Part shown: piece after piece, positions 1 to 12,955 of the stretch | Layout: the number at the start of each line of letters is the position of its first letter | Numbering within the stretch: position 1 is the first letter of the stretch | Assembly (NCBI RefSeq): GCF_029227915.1 | Contig: NC_079878.1 | Span: 4,342,001-4,406,000 of the forward strand | Length of the DNA stretch: 64,000 nucleotides | Origin: Hydractinia symbiolongicarpus | Taxonomy: Eukaryota; Cnidaria; Hydrozoa; Anthoathecata; Hydractiniidae | Reading direction: 5' to 3' | Notes under the pieces: generated by a model | The model's input: only the letters and a program-made list of their open reading frames with translations | Told to the model about the DNA's origin: nothing | Database searches by the model: none | Program-made: the position numbers and the translations under genes

Positions 1-2203
1 AATTAAGAAAAATGTTATTCCTTGGTGCCCAATTGGTTCATTTATCGCATTTACAAGGTCACAGTCCAGAATTAGTTCAATTAAGTCCCACAGTCAATCG
101 TTTCACTGTTAAAAGCGATGCAACTTAGTCACTTCGGAAAAAAATCACTAAATACATGTTGGTACGAATATTTGACGCAACCGTTGTAACTCAAACGGAT
201 TAACACCGTTAGAAGGTCAATGAAATGTAGTTTTTGAAACCGTCTTTGTTTATTCAGCGCGAAATAACGGCTGGGATTGCTCCCACAGTAAAAAGTGACT
301 TATTTAACTTAATTCTTAAATAAAAGCTACCACAGTGCCCAGTGCAATCGATGAGTTCCAGCAATGAAGTCAAATTAAGAAGAATGTTACTTCTTGTACT
401 CCAACTGGCTCATTTATCACATTTATAAGGTCAAACTCCAAATTCAGTTCAATTAAGTCCCAAAGTCAATCGTTTCACTGTTAAAGGCGATGCAACCTAG
501 TAATATCCGAATACTATCGCTAAATACATGTTGATACGAATGTGTGACGCAGCCGTTGTAACTCAAACGGATTGATACCGCCAAGAAGTCGATGAAATGT
601 AGTTTTTGAGAATGTCTCTATTTCTTCAGCGCGAACTAATGGCTGGGATTGGTCCAACAGTAAAAAATGACTTATTTAACTTAATTTTTAAATAAAACTC
701 TACCACAGCGCCCACTGCAAACGCTGAGTTTCAGCAATCAAGTCAAATTAAGAAGAATATTACTTATTGTAGTCAAATTGGTTTATTTATCGCATTTACA
801 AGGTCACAGTCCAGAATCAGTTCAATTAATTCCCACAGTCAAACGTTTCACTGTTAAAAGCGATGCAACATAGTAATTCCCGAATACTATCGCTAAATAT
901 ATGTGGGGACTAATATGTGATGAACAGTTGTAACTCAAATAGATTGATACCGTTAGAAAATCAATGACATGTAGTTTTTGAAACTGTCGCTATTTTTTCA
1001 GCGCGCAATAACGACTAGGATTGGACCCACAGTAAAAAATGACTTTTTGATTTAACTTTTTTAATAAAGTGCTACCACAGCGCCCAGTGTAATCGCTCAG
1101 CTCCAGCAATCATGTCAAATTAAGAAGAATGTTATTTCTTGTAGTCAAACTGACTCATTTTTAACATTTATCAGGTCACAGTCGAAAGTTATTTCAATTA
1201 AGTCCCACAGTCAATCGTTTCACTGTTAAAGGCGATGCAACCTAGTAATATCAGAATACTATCGCTAAATACATGTTGATACGAATGTGTGACGCAGCCG
1301 TTGTAACTCAAACGGATTGATACCGCCAAGAAGTCGACGAAATGTAGTTTTTGGGAATGTCTCTATTACTTCAGCGCGTGCTAACGGCCAGGATTTGTCC
1401 CACAGTAAAAAAGACTTATTTATCTAAATTTTTAAATAAAGCATTACCAGAGAGTCTAGTGTACTCGCAATGTTATTTCTTGGGTCCAGTTGGCTTACTT
1501 ATCACATTTATAAGGTCACAGTCCAAAGTTAGTTCAATTAAGTTCGGAAGTCAATCGTTTCACTGTTAAAAGCGATATAACTTAGAAATATCGGAAGAAA
1601 ATCACTAAATACATGTTGGTACGAATATGTGACGCAACCGTTGTAATTCAAACGAATTGACACCTTTAGTAAGTCAATGAAATGTAGTTCTTGAAACTTT
1701 CTCTAATTCTGCAGCGCGAACTAGCGGCTAGGATTGGTCCCACAGTAAAAAATGACTTATTTATCCTAATTTTTTAATAAAGTGCTAACACAGCGCCCAG
1801 TGTAATCGCTCAGCTCCAGCAATCATGTCAAATTAAGAAGAATGTTATTTCTTGTAGTCAAACTGGCTCATTTTTAACATTTATCAGGTCACAGCCGAAA
1901 GTTAGTTCAATTAAGTCCCACAGTCAATCCCTTCACTGTTAAAGGCGATGCAACCTAGTAATATCAGAATACTATCGCTAAATACATGTTGATACGAATA
2001 TGTGACGCAACCGTTGTAACTCAAACAGAGGGATACCGCCAAGAAGTCGATGAAATGTAGTTATTGAGAATGTCTCTATTTCTTCAGCGCTTGCTAACGG
2101 CCAGGATTAGTCCCACAGAAAAAAAAGACTTATTTATCTAAATTTTTAAGTAAAGCACTACCACAGCGCCCAGTGTAATCGCTGAATTCCAGCAATCCTG
2201 TCA
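1..2203. repeat. HOR copy, 6 monomers (2203 bp), derivative of the 10-mer
   Basis: Bases 1 to about 610 repeat at 2204 onward (shift 2203) and again at 5896 onward. From about 610 to 2203 the best match is to 4302-5895 (shift 3692), including the shared 340-bp monomer and the variant 'tgactcat' near 1150 and 4850. The block therefore carries the ends of the 10-mer but lacks four internal monomers, as expected after unequal exchange between 10-mer copies. It could instead be the ancestral form from which the 10-mer grew. The left end is cut by the window. Confidence 0.8.
1221..1560. repeat. 340-bp monomer variant (about 32-bp deletion), copy 1
   Basis: The core-to-core distance is 340 bp. The usual segment between 'gtactcgc' and 'aatgtta' (gaattccag through aagaag) is missing, with the junction near 1468/1469. 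The loss leaves a longer chance reading frame (1351-1569) with no other support for coding. Confidence 0.88.
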
Positions 2204-2502
2204 AATTAAGAAAAATGTTATTCCTTGGTGCCCAATTGGTTCATTTATCGCATTTACAAGGTCACAGTCCAGAATCAGTTCAATTAAGTCCCACAGTCAA
2301 TCGTTTCACTGTTAAAAGCGATGCAACTTAGTCACATCGGAAAAAAATCACTAAATACATGTTGGTACGAATATTTGACGCAACCGTTGTAACTCAAACG
2401 GATTAACACCGTTAGAAGGTCAATGAAATGTAGTTTTTGAAACCGTCTTTGTTTATTCAGCGCGAAATAACGGCTGGGATTGCTCCCACAGTAAAAAGTG
2501 AC

Positions 2503-2526
2503 TTATTTAACTTAATTCTTAAATAA
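2503..2526. other. AT-rich dyad, 8-bp arms
   Basis: Arms ttatttaa and ttaaataa flank an 8-base spacer. The same dyad occurs in monomers with the 'acttatttaacttaat' haplotype (for example 19052-19075). Other monomers keep a 7-bp version (53210-53216 with 53227-53233). AT-rich dyads are easy to melt or extrude as cruciforms, and are noted in centromeric satellites that lack CENP-B boxes; the link here is inference. Confidence 0.55.
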
Positions 2527-4912
2527 AAGCTACCACAGTGCCCAGTGCAATCGCTGAGTTCCAGCAATGAAGTCAAATTAAGAAGAATGTTACTTCTTGT
2601 ACTCCAACTGGCTCATTTATCACATTTATAAGGTCAAACTCCAAATTCAGTTCAATTAAGTCCCAAAGTCAATCGTTTCACTGTTAAAGGCGATGCAACC
2701 TAGTAATATCCGAATACTATCGCTAAATACATGTTGATACGAATGTGTGACGCAGCCGTTGTAACTCAAACGGATTGATACCGCCAAGAAGTCGATGAAA
2801 TGTAGTTTTTGAGAATGTCTCTATTTCTTCAGCGCGAACTAATGGCTGGGATTGGTCCAACAGTAAAAAATGACTTATTTAACTTAATTTTTAAATAAAA
2901 CTCTACCACAGCGCCCACTGCAAACGCTGAGTTTCAGCAATCAAGTCAAATTAAGAAGAATATTACTTATTGTAGTCAAATTGGTTTATTTATCGCATTT
3001 ACAAGGTCACAGTCCAGAATCAGTTCAATTAATTCCCACAGTCAAACGTTTCACTGTTAAAAGCGATGCAACATAGTAATTCCCGAATACTATCGCTAAA
3101 TATATGTGGGGACTAATATGTGATGAACAGTTGTAACTCAAATAGATTGATACCGTTAGAAAATCAATGACATGTAGTTTTTGAAACTGTCGCTATTTTT
3201 TCAGCGCGCAATAACGACTAGGATTGGACCCACAGTAAAAAATGACTTTTTGATTTAAATTTTTTAATAAAGTGCTACCACAGCGCCCAGTGTAATCGCT
3301 CAGCTCCAGCAATCATGTCAAATTAAGAAGAATGTTATTTCTTGTAGTCAAACTGGCTCATTTTTAACATTTATCAGGTCACAGTCGAAAGTTATTTCAA
3401 TTAAGTCCCACAGTCAATCGTTTCACTGTTAAAGGCGATGCAACCTAGTAATATCAGAATACTATCGCTAAATACATGTTGATACGAATGTGTGACGCAG
3501 CCGTTGTAACTCAAACGGATTGATACCGCCAAGAAGTCGACGAAGTGTAGTTTTTGAGAATGTCTCTATTACTTCAGCGCGTGCTAACGGCCAGGATTTG
3601 TCCCACAGTAAAAAAGACTTATTTATCTAAATTTTTAAATCAAGCTCTACCACAGCGCCCAGTGTAATCGCTGAATTCCAGCAATCATGTCGAATTAAGA
3701 AAAATGATATTCCTTTGTGCCCAATAGGCTCATTTATCGCATTTACAAGGTCACAGTCCAGAATCAGTTCAATTAAATCCCACAGTCAAACTTTTCACTG
3801 TTAAAAGCGATGCAAAATAGTAATAACCGAATACTATCGCTAAATATATGTGGGGACTAATATGTGACGCAACAGTTGTAACTCAAATGGATTGATACCG
3901 CCACAAAGTCAATGAAATGTACTTTTTGAAACTGTCGCTATTTCTTCAGCGCGCGATAAGGGCTAGGATTGGTCCCACAGTAAAAAATGACTTTTTGATT
4001 TAAATTTTTTAATAAAGTGCTACCACAGCGCCCAGTGTAACCGCTGAGTTCCGACAATCATGTAAAATTAAGAAGAATGTTACTTCTTGGGTCCAGTTGG
4101 CTCACTTATCACATTTATAAGGTCACAGTCCAAAGTTAGTTCAATTAAGTTCCACAGTCAATCGTTTCACTGTTAAAAGCAATATAACTTAGTAATATCG
4201 GAAAGATATCACTAAATACATGTTGGTACGAATATGTGACGCAACCGTTCTAACTCAAACGGATTGACACCGTTAGAAAGTCAATGAAATGTAGTTTTTG
4301 AAACTGTCTCTATTTCTTCAGCGCGAACTAATGGCTGGGATTGGTCCAACAGTAAAAAATGACTTATTTAACTTAATTTTTAAATAAAACTCTACCACAG
4401 CGCCCACTGCAAACGCTGAGTTTCAGCAATCAAGTCAAATTAAGAAGAATATTACTTATTGTAGTCAAATTGGTTTATTTATCGCATTTACAAGGTCACA
4501 GTCCAGAATCAGTTCAATTAATTCCCACAGTCAAACGTTTCACTGTTAAAAGCGATGCAACATAGTAATTCCCGAATACTATCGCTAAATATATGTGGGG
4601 ACTAATATGTGATGAACAGTTGTAACTCAAATAGATTGATACCGTTAGAAAATCAATGACATGTAGTTTTTGAAACTGTCGCTATTTTTTCAGCGCGCAA
4701 TAACGACTAGGATTGGACCCACAGTAAAAAATGACTTTTTGATTTAAATTCTTTAATAAAGTGCTACCACAGCGCCCAGTGTAATCGCTCAGCTCCAGCA
4801 ATCATGTCAAATTAAGAAGAATGTTATTTCTTGTAGTCAAACTGACTCATTTTTAACATTTATCAGGTCACAGTCGAAAGTTATTTCAATTAAGTCCCAC
4901 AGTCAATCGTTT

Positions 4913-5252
4913 CACTGTTAAAGGCGATGCAACCTAGTAATATCAGAATACTATCGCTAAATACATGTTGATACGAATGTGTGACGCAGCCGTTGTAACT
5001 CAAACGGATTGATACCGCCAAGAAGTCGACGAAATGTAGTTTTTGGGAATGTCTCTATTACTTCAGCGCGTGCTAACGGCCAGGATTTGTCCCACAGTAA
5101 AAAAGACTTATTTATCTAAATTTTTAAATAAAGCATTACCAGAGAGTCTAGTGTACTCGCAATGTTATTTCTTGGGTCCAGTTGGCTCACTTATCACATT
5201 TATAAGGTCACAGTCCAAAGTTAGTTCAATTAAGTTCGACAGTCAATCGTTT
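4913..5252. repeat. 340-bp monomer variant, copy 2
   Basis: It has the same roughly 32-bp deletion and junction (5160/5161) as the copy 3692 bp upstream. The deletion therefore arose once and was copied with the HOR. Third-copy material after 5896 does not reach this position before the block ends. Confidence 0.88.
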
Positions 5253-5895
5253 CACTGTTAAAAGCGATATAACTTAGAAATATCGGAAGAAAATCACTAA
5301 ATACATGTTGGTACGAATATGTGACGCAACCGTTGTAATTCAAACGAATTGACACCTTTAGTAAGTCAATGAAATGTAGTTCTTGAAACTTTCTCTAATT
5401 CTTCAGCGCGAACTAGCGGCTAGGATTGGTCCCACAGTAAAAAATGACTTATTTATCCTAATTTTTTAATAAAGTGCTAACACAGCGCCCAGTGTAATCG
5501 CTCAGCTCCAGCAATCATGTCAAATTAAGAAGAATGTTATTTCTTGTAGTCAAACTGGCTCATTTTTAACATTTATCAGGTCACAGCCGAAAGTTAGTTC
5601 AATTAAGTCCCACAGTCAATCCCTTCACTGTTAAAGGCGATGCAACCTAGTAATATCAGAATACTATCGCTAAATACATGTTGATACGAATATGTGACGC
5701 AACCGTTGTAACTCAAACAGAGGGATACCGCCAAGAAGTCGATGAAATGTAGTTATTGAGAATGTCTCTATTTCTTCAGCGCGTGCTAACGGCCAGGATT
5801 AGTCCCACAGAAAAAAAAGACTTATTTATCTAAATTTTTAAGTAAAGCACTACCACAGCGCCCAGTGTAATCGCTGAATTCCAGCAATCCTGTCA

Positions 5896-8365
5896 AATTA
5901 AGAAAAATGTTATTCCTTGGTGCCCAATTGGTTCATTTATCGCATTTACAAGGTCACAGTCCAGAATCAGTTCAATTAAGTCCCACAGTCAATCGTTTCA
6001 CTGTTAAAAGCGATGCAACTTAGTCACATCGGAAAAAAATCACTAAATACATGTTGGTACGAATATTTGACGCAACCGTTGTAACTCAAACGGATTAACA
6101 CCGTTAGAAGGTCAATGAAATGTAGTTTTTGAAACCGTCTTTGTTTATTCAGCGCGAAATAACGGCTGGGATTGCTCCCACAGTAAAAAGTGACTTATTT
6201 AACTTAATTCTTAAATAAAAGCTACCACAGTGCCCAGTGCAATCGCTGAGTTCCAGCAATGAAGTCAAATTAAGAAGAATGTTACTTCTTGTACTCCAAC
6301 TGGCTCATTTATCACATTTATAAGGTCAAACTCCAAATTCAGTTCAATTAAGTCCCAAAGTCAATCGTTTCACTGTTAAAGGCGATGCAACCTAGTAATA
6401 TCCGAATACTATCGCTAAATACATGTTGATACGAATGTGTGACGCAGCCGTTGTAACTCAAACGGATTAACACCGTTAGAAGGTCAATGAAATGTAGTTT
6501 TTGAAACCGTCTTTGTTTATTCAGCGCGAAATAACGGCTGGGATTGCTCCCACAGTAAAAAGTGACTTATTTAACTTAATTCTTAAATAAAAGCTACCAC
6601 AGTGCCCAGTGCAATCGCTGAGTTCCAGCAATGAAGTCAAATTAAGAAGAATGTTACTTCTTGTACTCCAACTGGCTCATTTATCACATTTATAAGGTCA
6701 AACTCCAAATTCAGTTCAATTAAGTCCCAAAGTCAATCGTTTCACTGTTAAAGGCGATGCAACCTAGTAATATCCGAATACTATCGCTAAATACATGTTG
6801 ATACGAATGTGTGACGCAGCCGTTGTAACTCAAACGGATTGATACCGCCAAGAAGTCGATGAAATGTAGTTTTTGAGAATGTCTCTATTTCTTCAGCGCG
6901 AACTAATGGCTGGGATTGGTCCAACAGTAAAAAATGACTTATTTAACTTAATTTTTAAATAAAACTCTACCACAGCGCCCACTGCAAACGCTGAGTTTCA
7001 GCAATCAAGTCAAATTAAGAAGAATATTACTTATTGTAGTCAAATTGGTTTATTTATCGCATTTACAAGGTCACAGTCCAGAATCAGTTCAATTAATTCC
7101 CACAGTCAAACGTTTCACTGTTAAAAGCGATGCAACATAGTAATTCCCGAATACTATCGCTAAATATATGTGGGGACTAATATGTGATGAACAGTTGTAA
7201 CTCAAATAGATTGATACCGTTAGAAAATCAATGACATGTAGTTTTTGAAACTGTCGCTATTTTTTCAGCGCGCAATAACGACTAGGATTGGACCCACAGT
7301 AAAAAATGACTTTTTGATTTAAATTTTTTAATAAAGTGCTACCACAGCGCCCAGTGTAATCGCTCAGCTCCAGCAATCATGTCAAATTAAGAAGAATGTT
7401 ATTTCTTGTAGTCAAACTGGCTCATTTTTAACATTTATCAGGTCACAGTCGAAAGTTATTTCAATTAAGTCCCACAGTCAATCGTTTCACTGTTAAAGGC
7501 GATGCAACCTAGTAATATCAGAATACTATCGCTAAATACATGTTGATACGAATGTGTGACGCAGCCGTTGTAACTCAAACGGATTGATACCGCCAAGAAG
7601 TCGACGAAATGTAGTTTTTGAGAATGTCTCTATTACTTCAGCGCGTGCTAACGGCCAGGATTTGTCCCACAGTAAAAAAGACTTATTTATCTAAATTTTT
7701 AAATCAAGCTCTACCACAGCGCCCAGTGTAATCGCTGAATTCCAGCAATCATGTCGAATTAAGAAAAATGATATTCCTTTGTGCCCAATAGGCTCATTTA
7801 TCGCATTTACAAGGTCACAGTCCAGAATCAGTTCAATTAAGTCCCACAGTCAAACTTTTCACTGTTAAAAGCGATGCAAAATAGTAATAACCGAATACTA
7901 TCGCTAAATATATGTGGGGACTAATATGTGACGCAACAGTTGTAACTCAAATGGTTGATACCGCCACGAAGTCAATGAAATGTACTTTTTGAAACTGTCG
8001 CTATTTCTTCAGCGCGCGATAAGGGCTAGGATTGGTCCCACAGTAAAAAATGACTTTTTGATTTAAATTTTTTAATAAAGTGCTACCACAGCGCCCAGTG
8101 TAACCGCTGAGTTCCGACAATCATGTAAAATTAAGAAGAATGTTACTTCTTGGGTCCAGTTGGCTCACTTATCACATTTATAAGGTCACAGTCCAAAGTT
8201 AGTTCAATTAAGTTCCACAGTCAATCGTTTCACTGTTAAAAGCAATATAACTTAGTAATATCGGAAAGATATCACTAAATACATGTTGGTACGAATATGT
8301 GACGCAACCGTTCTAACTCAAACGGATTGACACCGTTAGAAAGTCAATGAAATGTAGTTTTTGAA
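5896..8365. repeat. Third, partial copy of the 10-mer HOR, with one extra monomer
   Basis: 5896 to about 6441 matches 2204-2750 at shift 3692. After one additional monomer the match resumes at shift 4064 (2750-4300 against 6814-8364). A 1-bp deletion near 7954 (caaatggttgatacc) changes the shift to 4063. Similarity ends near 8365-8388, where the sequence changes from 'gcgaactaatggctgg' in the older copy to 'gcgaacttacggcttgg'. Confidence 0.78.
6453..6824. repeat. Single-monomer tandem duplication (372 bp)
   Basis: 6081-6452 and 6453-6824 are almost the same monomer, sharing the rare 'aacggattaacacc' and 'gaaaccgtctttg' variants. The other 10-mer copies have only one monomer here. The duplication point lies within the conserved gtaactcaaacggatt segment, so its exact base cannot be fixed. 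Confidence 0.85.
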
Positions 8366-8968
8366 ACTGTCTCTATTTCTTCAGCGCGAACTTACGGCTT
8401 GGATTGGTCCCACTGTAAAAAATGACTTTTTTATTTAAATTTTTAATAAAGCGCTGCCACAGCGCCCAGTGTAATCGCTGAGTTCCAGCAATCATGTCAA
8501 ATTAAGAAGAATGTTATTTCTTGTAGTCAAACTGGCTCATTTATCACATTTATAAGGTCAAAGTCTAAAATCAGTTCAATTAAGTCCCTCAGTCAAAAGT
8601 TTCACTGTTAAAAGCGGTGCAACCCAGTAATATCCGAATACTATGGCTAGATACATGTTGGTACGAATATGTGACGCAACCGTTGTTACTCAAACGTATT
8701 TATACCACTAGAAAGTCAATGAAATGTAGTCTTTGGAATTGTTCCTCTTTATTCAGGGCGTGCTAACGGCCAGAATTGGTCCCGCAGTAAGAAGAATCTT
8801 ATTTATCTTAATTTTTAAATTAGACGCTACCACAGCGCACAGTGTAATCGCTGAGTTCCAGCAATCACGTCAAATTAAGAAGAAAGTTATTCCTTGGAGT
8901 CCAATTGGCTCATTTATCGCATTTATAAGGTCACAGTCCAGAATCAGTTCAATTAAGTCCCACAGCCA

Positions 8969-8991
8969 ATCGCTTCACTGTTAAAAGCGAT
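8969..8991. other. Perfect short inverted repeat at the monomer core
   Basis: Arms atcgctt and aagcgat (7 bp) flank a 9-base spacer. Perfect forms also occur at 11395, 12141, 12887, 15122, 17358, 45509, 55237 and 59331. In most other monomers the left arm reads atcgttt, which in RNA from the + strand would still pair through one G-U. This could be a protein-binding dyad or an RNA hairpin; no function is shown. Confidence 0.6.
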
Positions 8992-9539
8992 ACAACTTAG
9001 TAATATCGGAAAAAAATCACTAAATACATGTTGGTACGAATATGTGACGCAACCGTGGTAATTCAAACGAATTGACACCTTTAGTAAGTCAATGAAATGT
9101 AGTTCTTGAAACTTTCTCTAATTCTTCAGCGCGAACTAGCGGCTAGGATTGGTCCCACAGTAAAAAATGACTTATTTATCCTAATTTTTTAATAAAGTGC
9201 TAACACAGCGCCCAGTGTAATCGCTCAGCTCCAGCAATCATGTCAAATTAAGAAGAATGTTATCTCTTGTAGTCAAACTGGCTCATTTTTAACATTTATC
9301 AGGTCACAGCCGAAAGTTAGTTCGTGCTAACGGCCAGGATTAGTCCCACAGTAAAAAAAGACTTATTTATCTAAATTTTTAAGTAAAGCACTACCACAGC
9401 GCCCAGTGTAATCGCTGAATTCCAGCAATCATGTCGAATTAAGAAAAATGTTATTCCTTGGTGCCCAATTGGTTCATTTATTGCATTTACAAGGTCACAG
9501 TCCAGAATCAGTTCAATTAAGTCCCACAGTCAATCGTTT
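8976..9539. repeat. 564-bp compound monomer with an internal 182-bp deletion
   Basis: The next core after 8976 is at 9540, about 1.5 monomers away. At 9322/9323, 'aaagttagtt' joins directly to 'cgtgctaacggcc'. The undeleted relative at 12894-13640 has 182 bp between these points (13241-13422), including the core. The junction shares only about one base between flanks, which favours end joining over homologous exchange. This is the only place in the window where a core is missing. Confidence 0.88.
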
Positions 9540-10879
9540 CACTGTTAAAAGCGATGCAACTTAGTCACATCGGAAAAAATCACTAAATACATGTTGGTAC
9601 GAATATTTGACGCAACCGTTGTAACTCAAACGGATTAACACCGTTAGAAGGTCAATGAAATGTAGTTTTTGAAACTATCGCTATTTTTTCAGCGCGCAAT
9701 AACGACTAGGATTGGACCCACAGTAAAAAATGACTTTTTGATTTAAATTTTTTAATAAAGTGCTACCACAGCGCCTAGTGTAATCGCTCAGCTCCAGCAA
9801 TCATGTCAAATTAAGAAGAATGTTATTTCTTGTAGTCAAACTGGCTCATTTTTAACATTTATCAGGTCACAGTCGAAAGTTAGTTCAATTAAGTCCCACA
9901 GTCAATCGTTTCACTGTTAAAGGCGATGCAACCTAGTAATATCAGAATACTATCGCTAAATACATGTTGATACGAATGTGTGACGCAGCCGTTGTAACTC
10001 AAACGGATTGATACCGCCAAGAAGTCGACGAAATGTAGTTTTTGAGAATGTCTCTATTACTTCAGCGCGTGCTAACGGCCAGGATTTGTCCCACAGTAAA
10101 AAAGACTTATTTATCTAAATTTTTAAATCAAGCTCTACCACAGCGCCCAGTGTAATCGCTGAATTCCAGCAATCATGTCGAATTAAGAAAAATGATATTC
10201 CTTGGTGCCCAATAGGCTCATTTATCGCATTTACAAGGTCACAGTCCAGAATCAGTTCAATTAAATCCCACAGTCAAACGTGTCACTGTTAAAAGCGATG
10301 CAACCTAGTAATATCCGAATACTATCGCTAAATACATGTGGGGACGAATATGTGACGCAACCGTTGTAACTCAAACGGATTGACACCGTTAGAAAGTCAA
10401 TGAAATGTAGTTTTTGAAACTGTCTCTATTTTTTCAGCGCGAACTAATGGCTGCGATTGGTCCCACAGTAAAAAAAAACTTATTTAACTTAATTTTTAAA
10501 TAAAACGCTACCACAGTGCCCAGTGCAATCGCTGAGTTTCAGCAATCAAGTCAAATTAAGAAGAATATTACTTATTGTAGTCAAATTGGTTCATTTATCG
10601 CATTTACAAGGTCACAGTTCAGAAGCAGTTCAATTAAGTCCCACAGTCAAACGTTTCACTGTTAAAAGCGATGCAAAATAGTAATAACCGAATACTATCG
10701 CTAAATATATGTTGGTACGAATATGTGACGCAACCGTTCTAACTCAAACGGATTGACACCGTTAGAAAGTCAATGAAATGTAATTTTTGAAACTGTCTCT
10801 ATTTCTTCAGCGCGAACTTACGGCTTGGATTGGTCCCACTGTAAAAAATGACTTTTTTATTTAAATTTTTAATAAAGCG

Positions 10880-12955
10880 CTGCCACAGCGCCCAGTGTAA
10901 TCGCTGAGTTCCAGCAATCATGTCAAATTAAGAAGAATGTTATTTCTTGTAGTCAAACTGGCTCATTTATCACATTTATAAGGTCAAAGTCTAAAATCAG
11001 TTCAATTAAGTCCCTCAGTCAAAAGTTTCACTGTTAAAAGCGGTGCAACCCAGTAATATCCGAATACTATGGCTAGATACATGTTGGTACGAATATGTGA
11101 CGCAACCGTTGTAACTTAAACGGATTTATACCACTAGAAAGTCAATGAAATGTAGTCTTTGGAATTGTTCCTCTTTATTCAGGGCGTGCTAACGGCCAGG
11201 ATTGGTCCCGCAGTAAAAAGAATCTAATTTATCCTAATTTTTAAATTAGACGCTACCACAGCGCACAGTGTAATCGCTGAGTTCCAGCAATCACGTCAAA
11301 TTAAGAAGAAAGTTATTCCTTGGAGTCCAATTGGCTCATTTATCGCATTTATAAGGTCACAGTCCAGAATCAGTTCAATTAAGTCCCACAGCCAATCGCT
11401 TCACTGTTAAAAGCGATACAACTTAGTAATATCGGAAAAAAATCACTAAATACATGTTGGTACGAATATGTGACACAACTGTTGTAACTCAAACGGATTG
11501 ACACCGTTAGAAAGTCAATGAAATGTAGTTTTCGAAACTGTCTCTATTTTTTAAGCGCGAACTAACGGCTAGGATTGTTCCCACAGTAAAAAAACACTTA
11601 TTTATTTTAATTTTTAAACAAAACGTTACCACAGCGCCAAGTGTAATCGCTGAGTTCCAGCAATCATGTCAAATTAAGAAGAATGTTATTTCTTGTAGTC
11701 AAACTGGCTCATTTATCACATTTATAAGGTCAAAGTCTAAAATCAGTTCAATTAAGTCCCTCAGTCAAAAGTTTCACTGTTAAAAGCGGTGCAACCCAGT
11801 AATATCCGAATACTATGGCTAGATACATGTTGGTACGAATATGTGACGCAACCGTTGTAACTCAAACGTATTTATACCACTAGCAAGTCAATGAAATGTA
11901 GTCTTTGGAATTGTTCCTCTTTATTCAGGGCGTGCTAACGGCCAGGATTGGTCCCGCAGTAAGAAGAATCTTATTTATCTTAATTTTTAAATTAGACGCT
12001 ACCACAGCGCACAGTGTAATCGCTGAGTTCCAGCAATCACGTCAAATTAAGAAGAAAGTTATTCCTTGGAGTCCAATTGGCTCATTTATCGCATTTATAA
12101 GGTCACAGTCCAGAATCAGTTCAATTAAGTCCCACAGCCAATCGCTTCACTGTTAAAAGCGATACAACTTAGTAATATCGGAAAAAAATCACTAAATACA
12201 TGTTGGTACGAATATGTGACACAACTGTTGTAACTCAAACGGATTGACACCGTTAGAAAGTCAATGAAATGTAGTTTTCGAAACTGTCTCTATTTTTTAA
12301 GCGCGAACTAACGGCTAGGATTGTTCCCACAGTAAAAAAACACTTATTTATTTTAATTTTTAAACAAAACGTTACCACAGCGCCAAGTGTAATCGCTGAG
12401 TTCCAGCAATCATGTCAAATTAAGAAGAATGTTATTTCTTGTAGTCAAACTGGCTCATTTATCACATTTATAAGGTCAAAGTCTAAAATCAGTTCAATTA
12501 AGTCCCTCAGTCAAAAGTTTCACTGTTAAAAGCGGTGCAACCCAGTAATATCCGAATACTATGGCTAGATACATGTTGGTACGAATATGTGACGCAACCG
12601 TTGTAACTCAAACGTATTTATACCACTAGCAAGTCAATGAAATGTAGTCTTTGGAATTGTTCCTCTTTATTCAGGGCGTGCTAACGGCCAGGATTGGTCC
12701 CGCAGTAAGAAGAATCTTATTTATCTTAATTTTTAAATTAGACGCTACCACAGCGCACAGTGTAATCGCTGAGTTCCAACAATCACGTCAAATTAAGAAG
12801 AAAGTTATTCCTTGGAGTCCAATTGGCTCATTTATCGCATTTATAAGGTCACAGTCCAGAATCAGTTCAATTAAGTCCCACAGCCAATCGCTTCACTGTT
12901 AAAAGCGATACAACTTAGTAATATCGGAAAAAAATCACTAAATACATGTTGGTAC
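10880..12955. repeat. 746-bp dimer HOR, about 2.8 tandem copies
   Basis: Cores 11029/11402, 11775/12148 and 12521/12894 form three pairs with an exact 746-bp period. The first member carries 'tcaaaagtttcactg' and 'aaaagcggtg'; the second carries 'caatcgcttcactg'. The last two copies looked nearly identical; I noticed a single difference (ccagcaatcacg against ccaacaatcacg, near 12774). The array ends where 'gacacaactgttg' gives way to 'gacgcaaccgtgg' near 12960. Confidence 0.85.

Larger units (their letters stand above)
2204..5895. repeat. HOR copy, 10 monomers (3692 bp)
   Basis: Cores lie at 2307, 2679, 3052, 3424, 3796, 4168, 4541, 4913, 5253 and 5626. The junction sequence beginning aattaagaaaaatgtta recurs at 1, 2204 and 5896, which fixes the 3692-bp period. 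The unit carries one 340-bp deletion monomer (core 4913 to core 5253). Internally, 2820-3520 and 4310-5030 resemble each other, so the 10-mer itself contains an older duplication. Confidence 0.82.
8366..10879. repeat. Mosaic segment joining the 10-mer region to the 746-bp dimer region
   Basis: 8385 to about 9040 recurs at 10811 to about 11470 (shift 2426). 8976-9322 recurs at 12894-13240 (shift 3918), and 9323-9670 at 13423-13770 (shift 4100). 9676 to about 10285 matches 7250-7860 (shift 2424). The segment is thus a patchwork of monomers used elsewhere, containing the compound deletion monomer at 8976-9539. Confidence 0.75.

Noticed and set aside
2503-2526. Transcription terminator or promoter at the AT-rich dyad
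   Set aside because: The stem is entirely A/T, lacks a GC-rich core, and recurs in many monomers with no gene nearby.
1351-5261. 72-residue open frames at 1351-1569 and 5043-5261
   Set aside because: They exist because a roughly 32-bp deletion in the 340-bp monomer shifts a frame; they start at TTG, end at the satellite core and are exact HOR duplicates.
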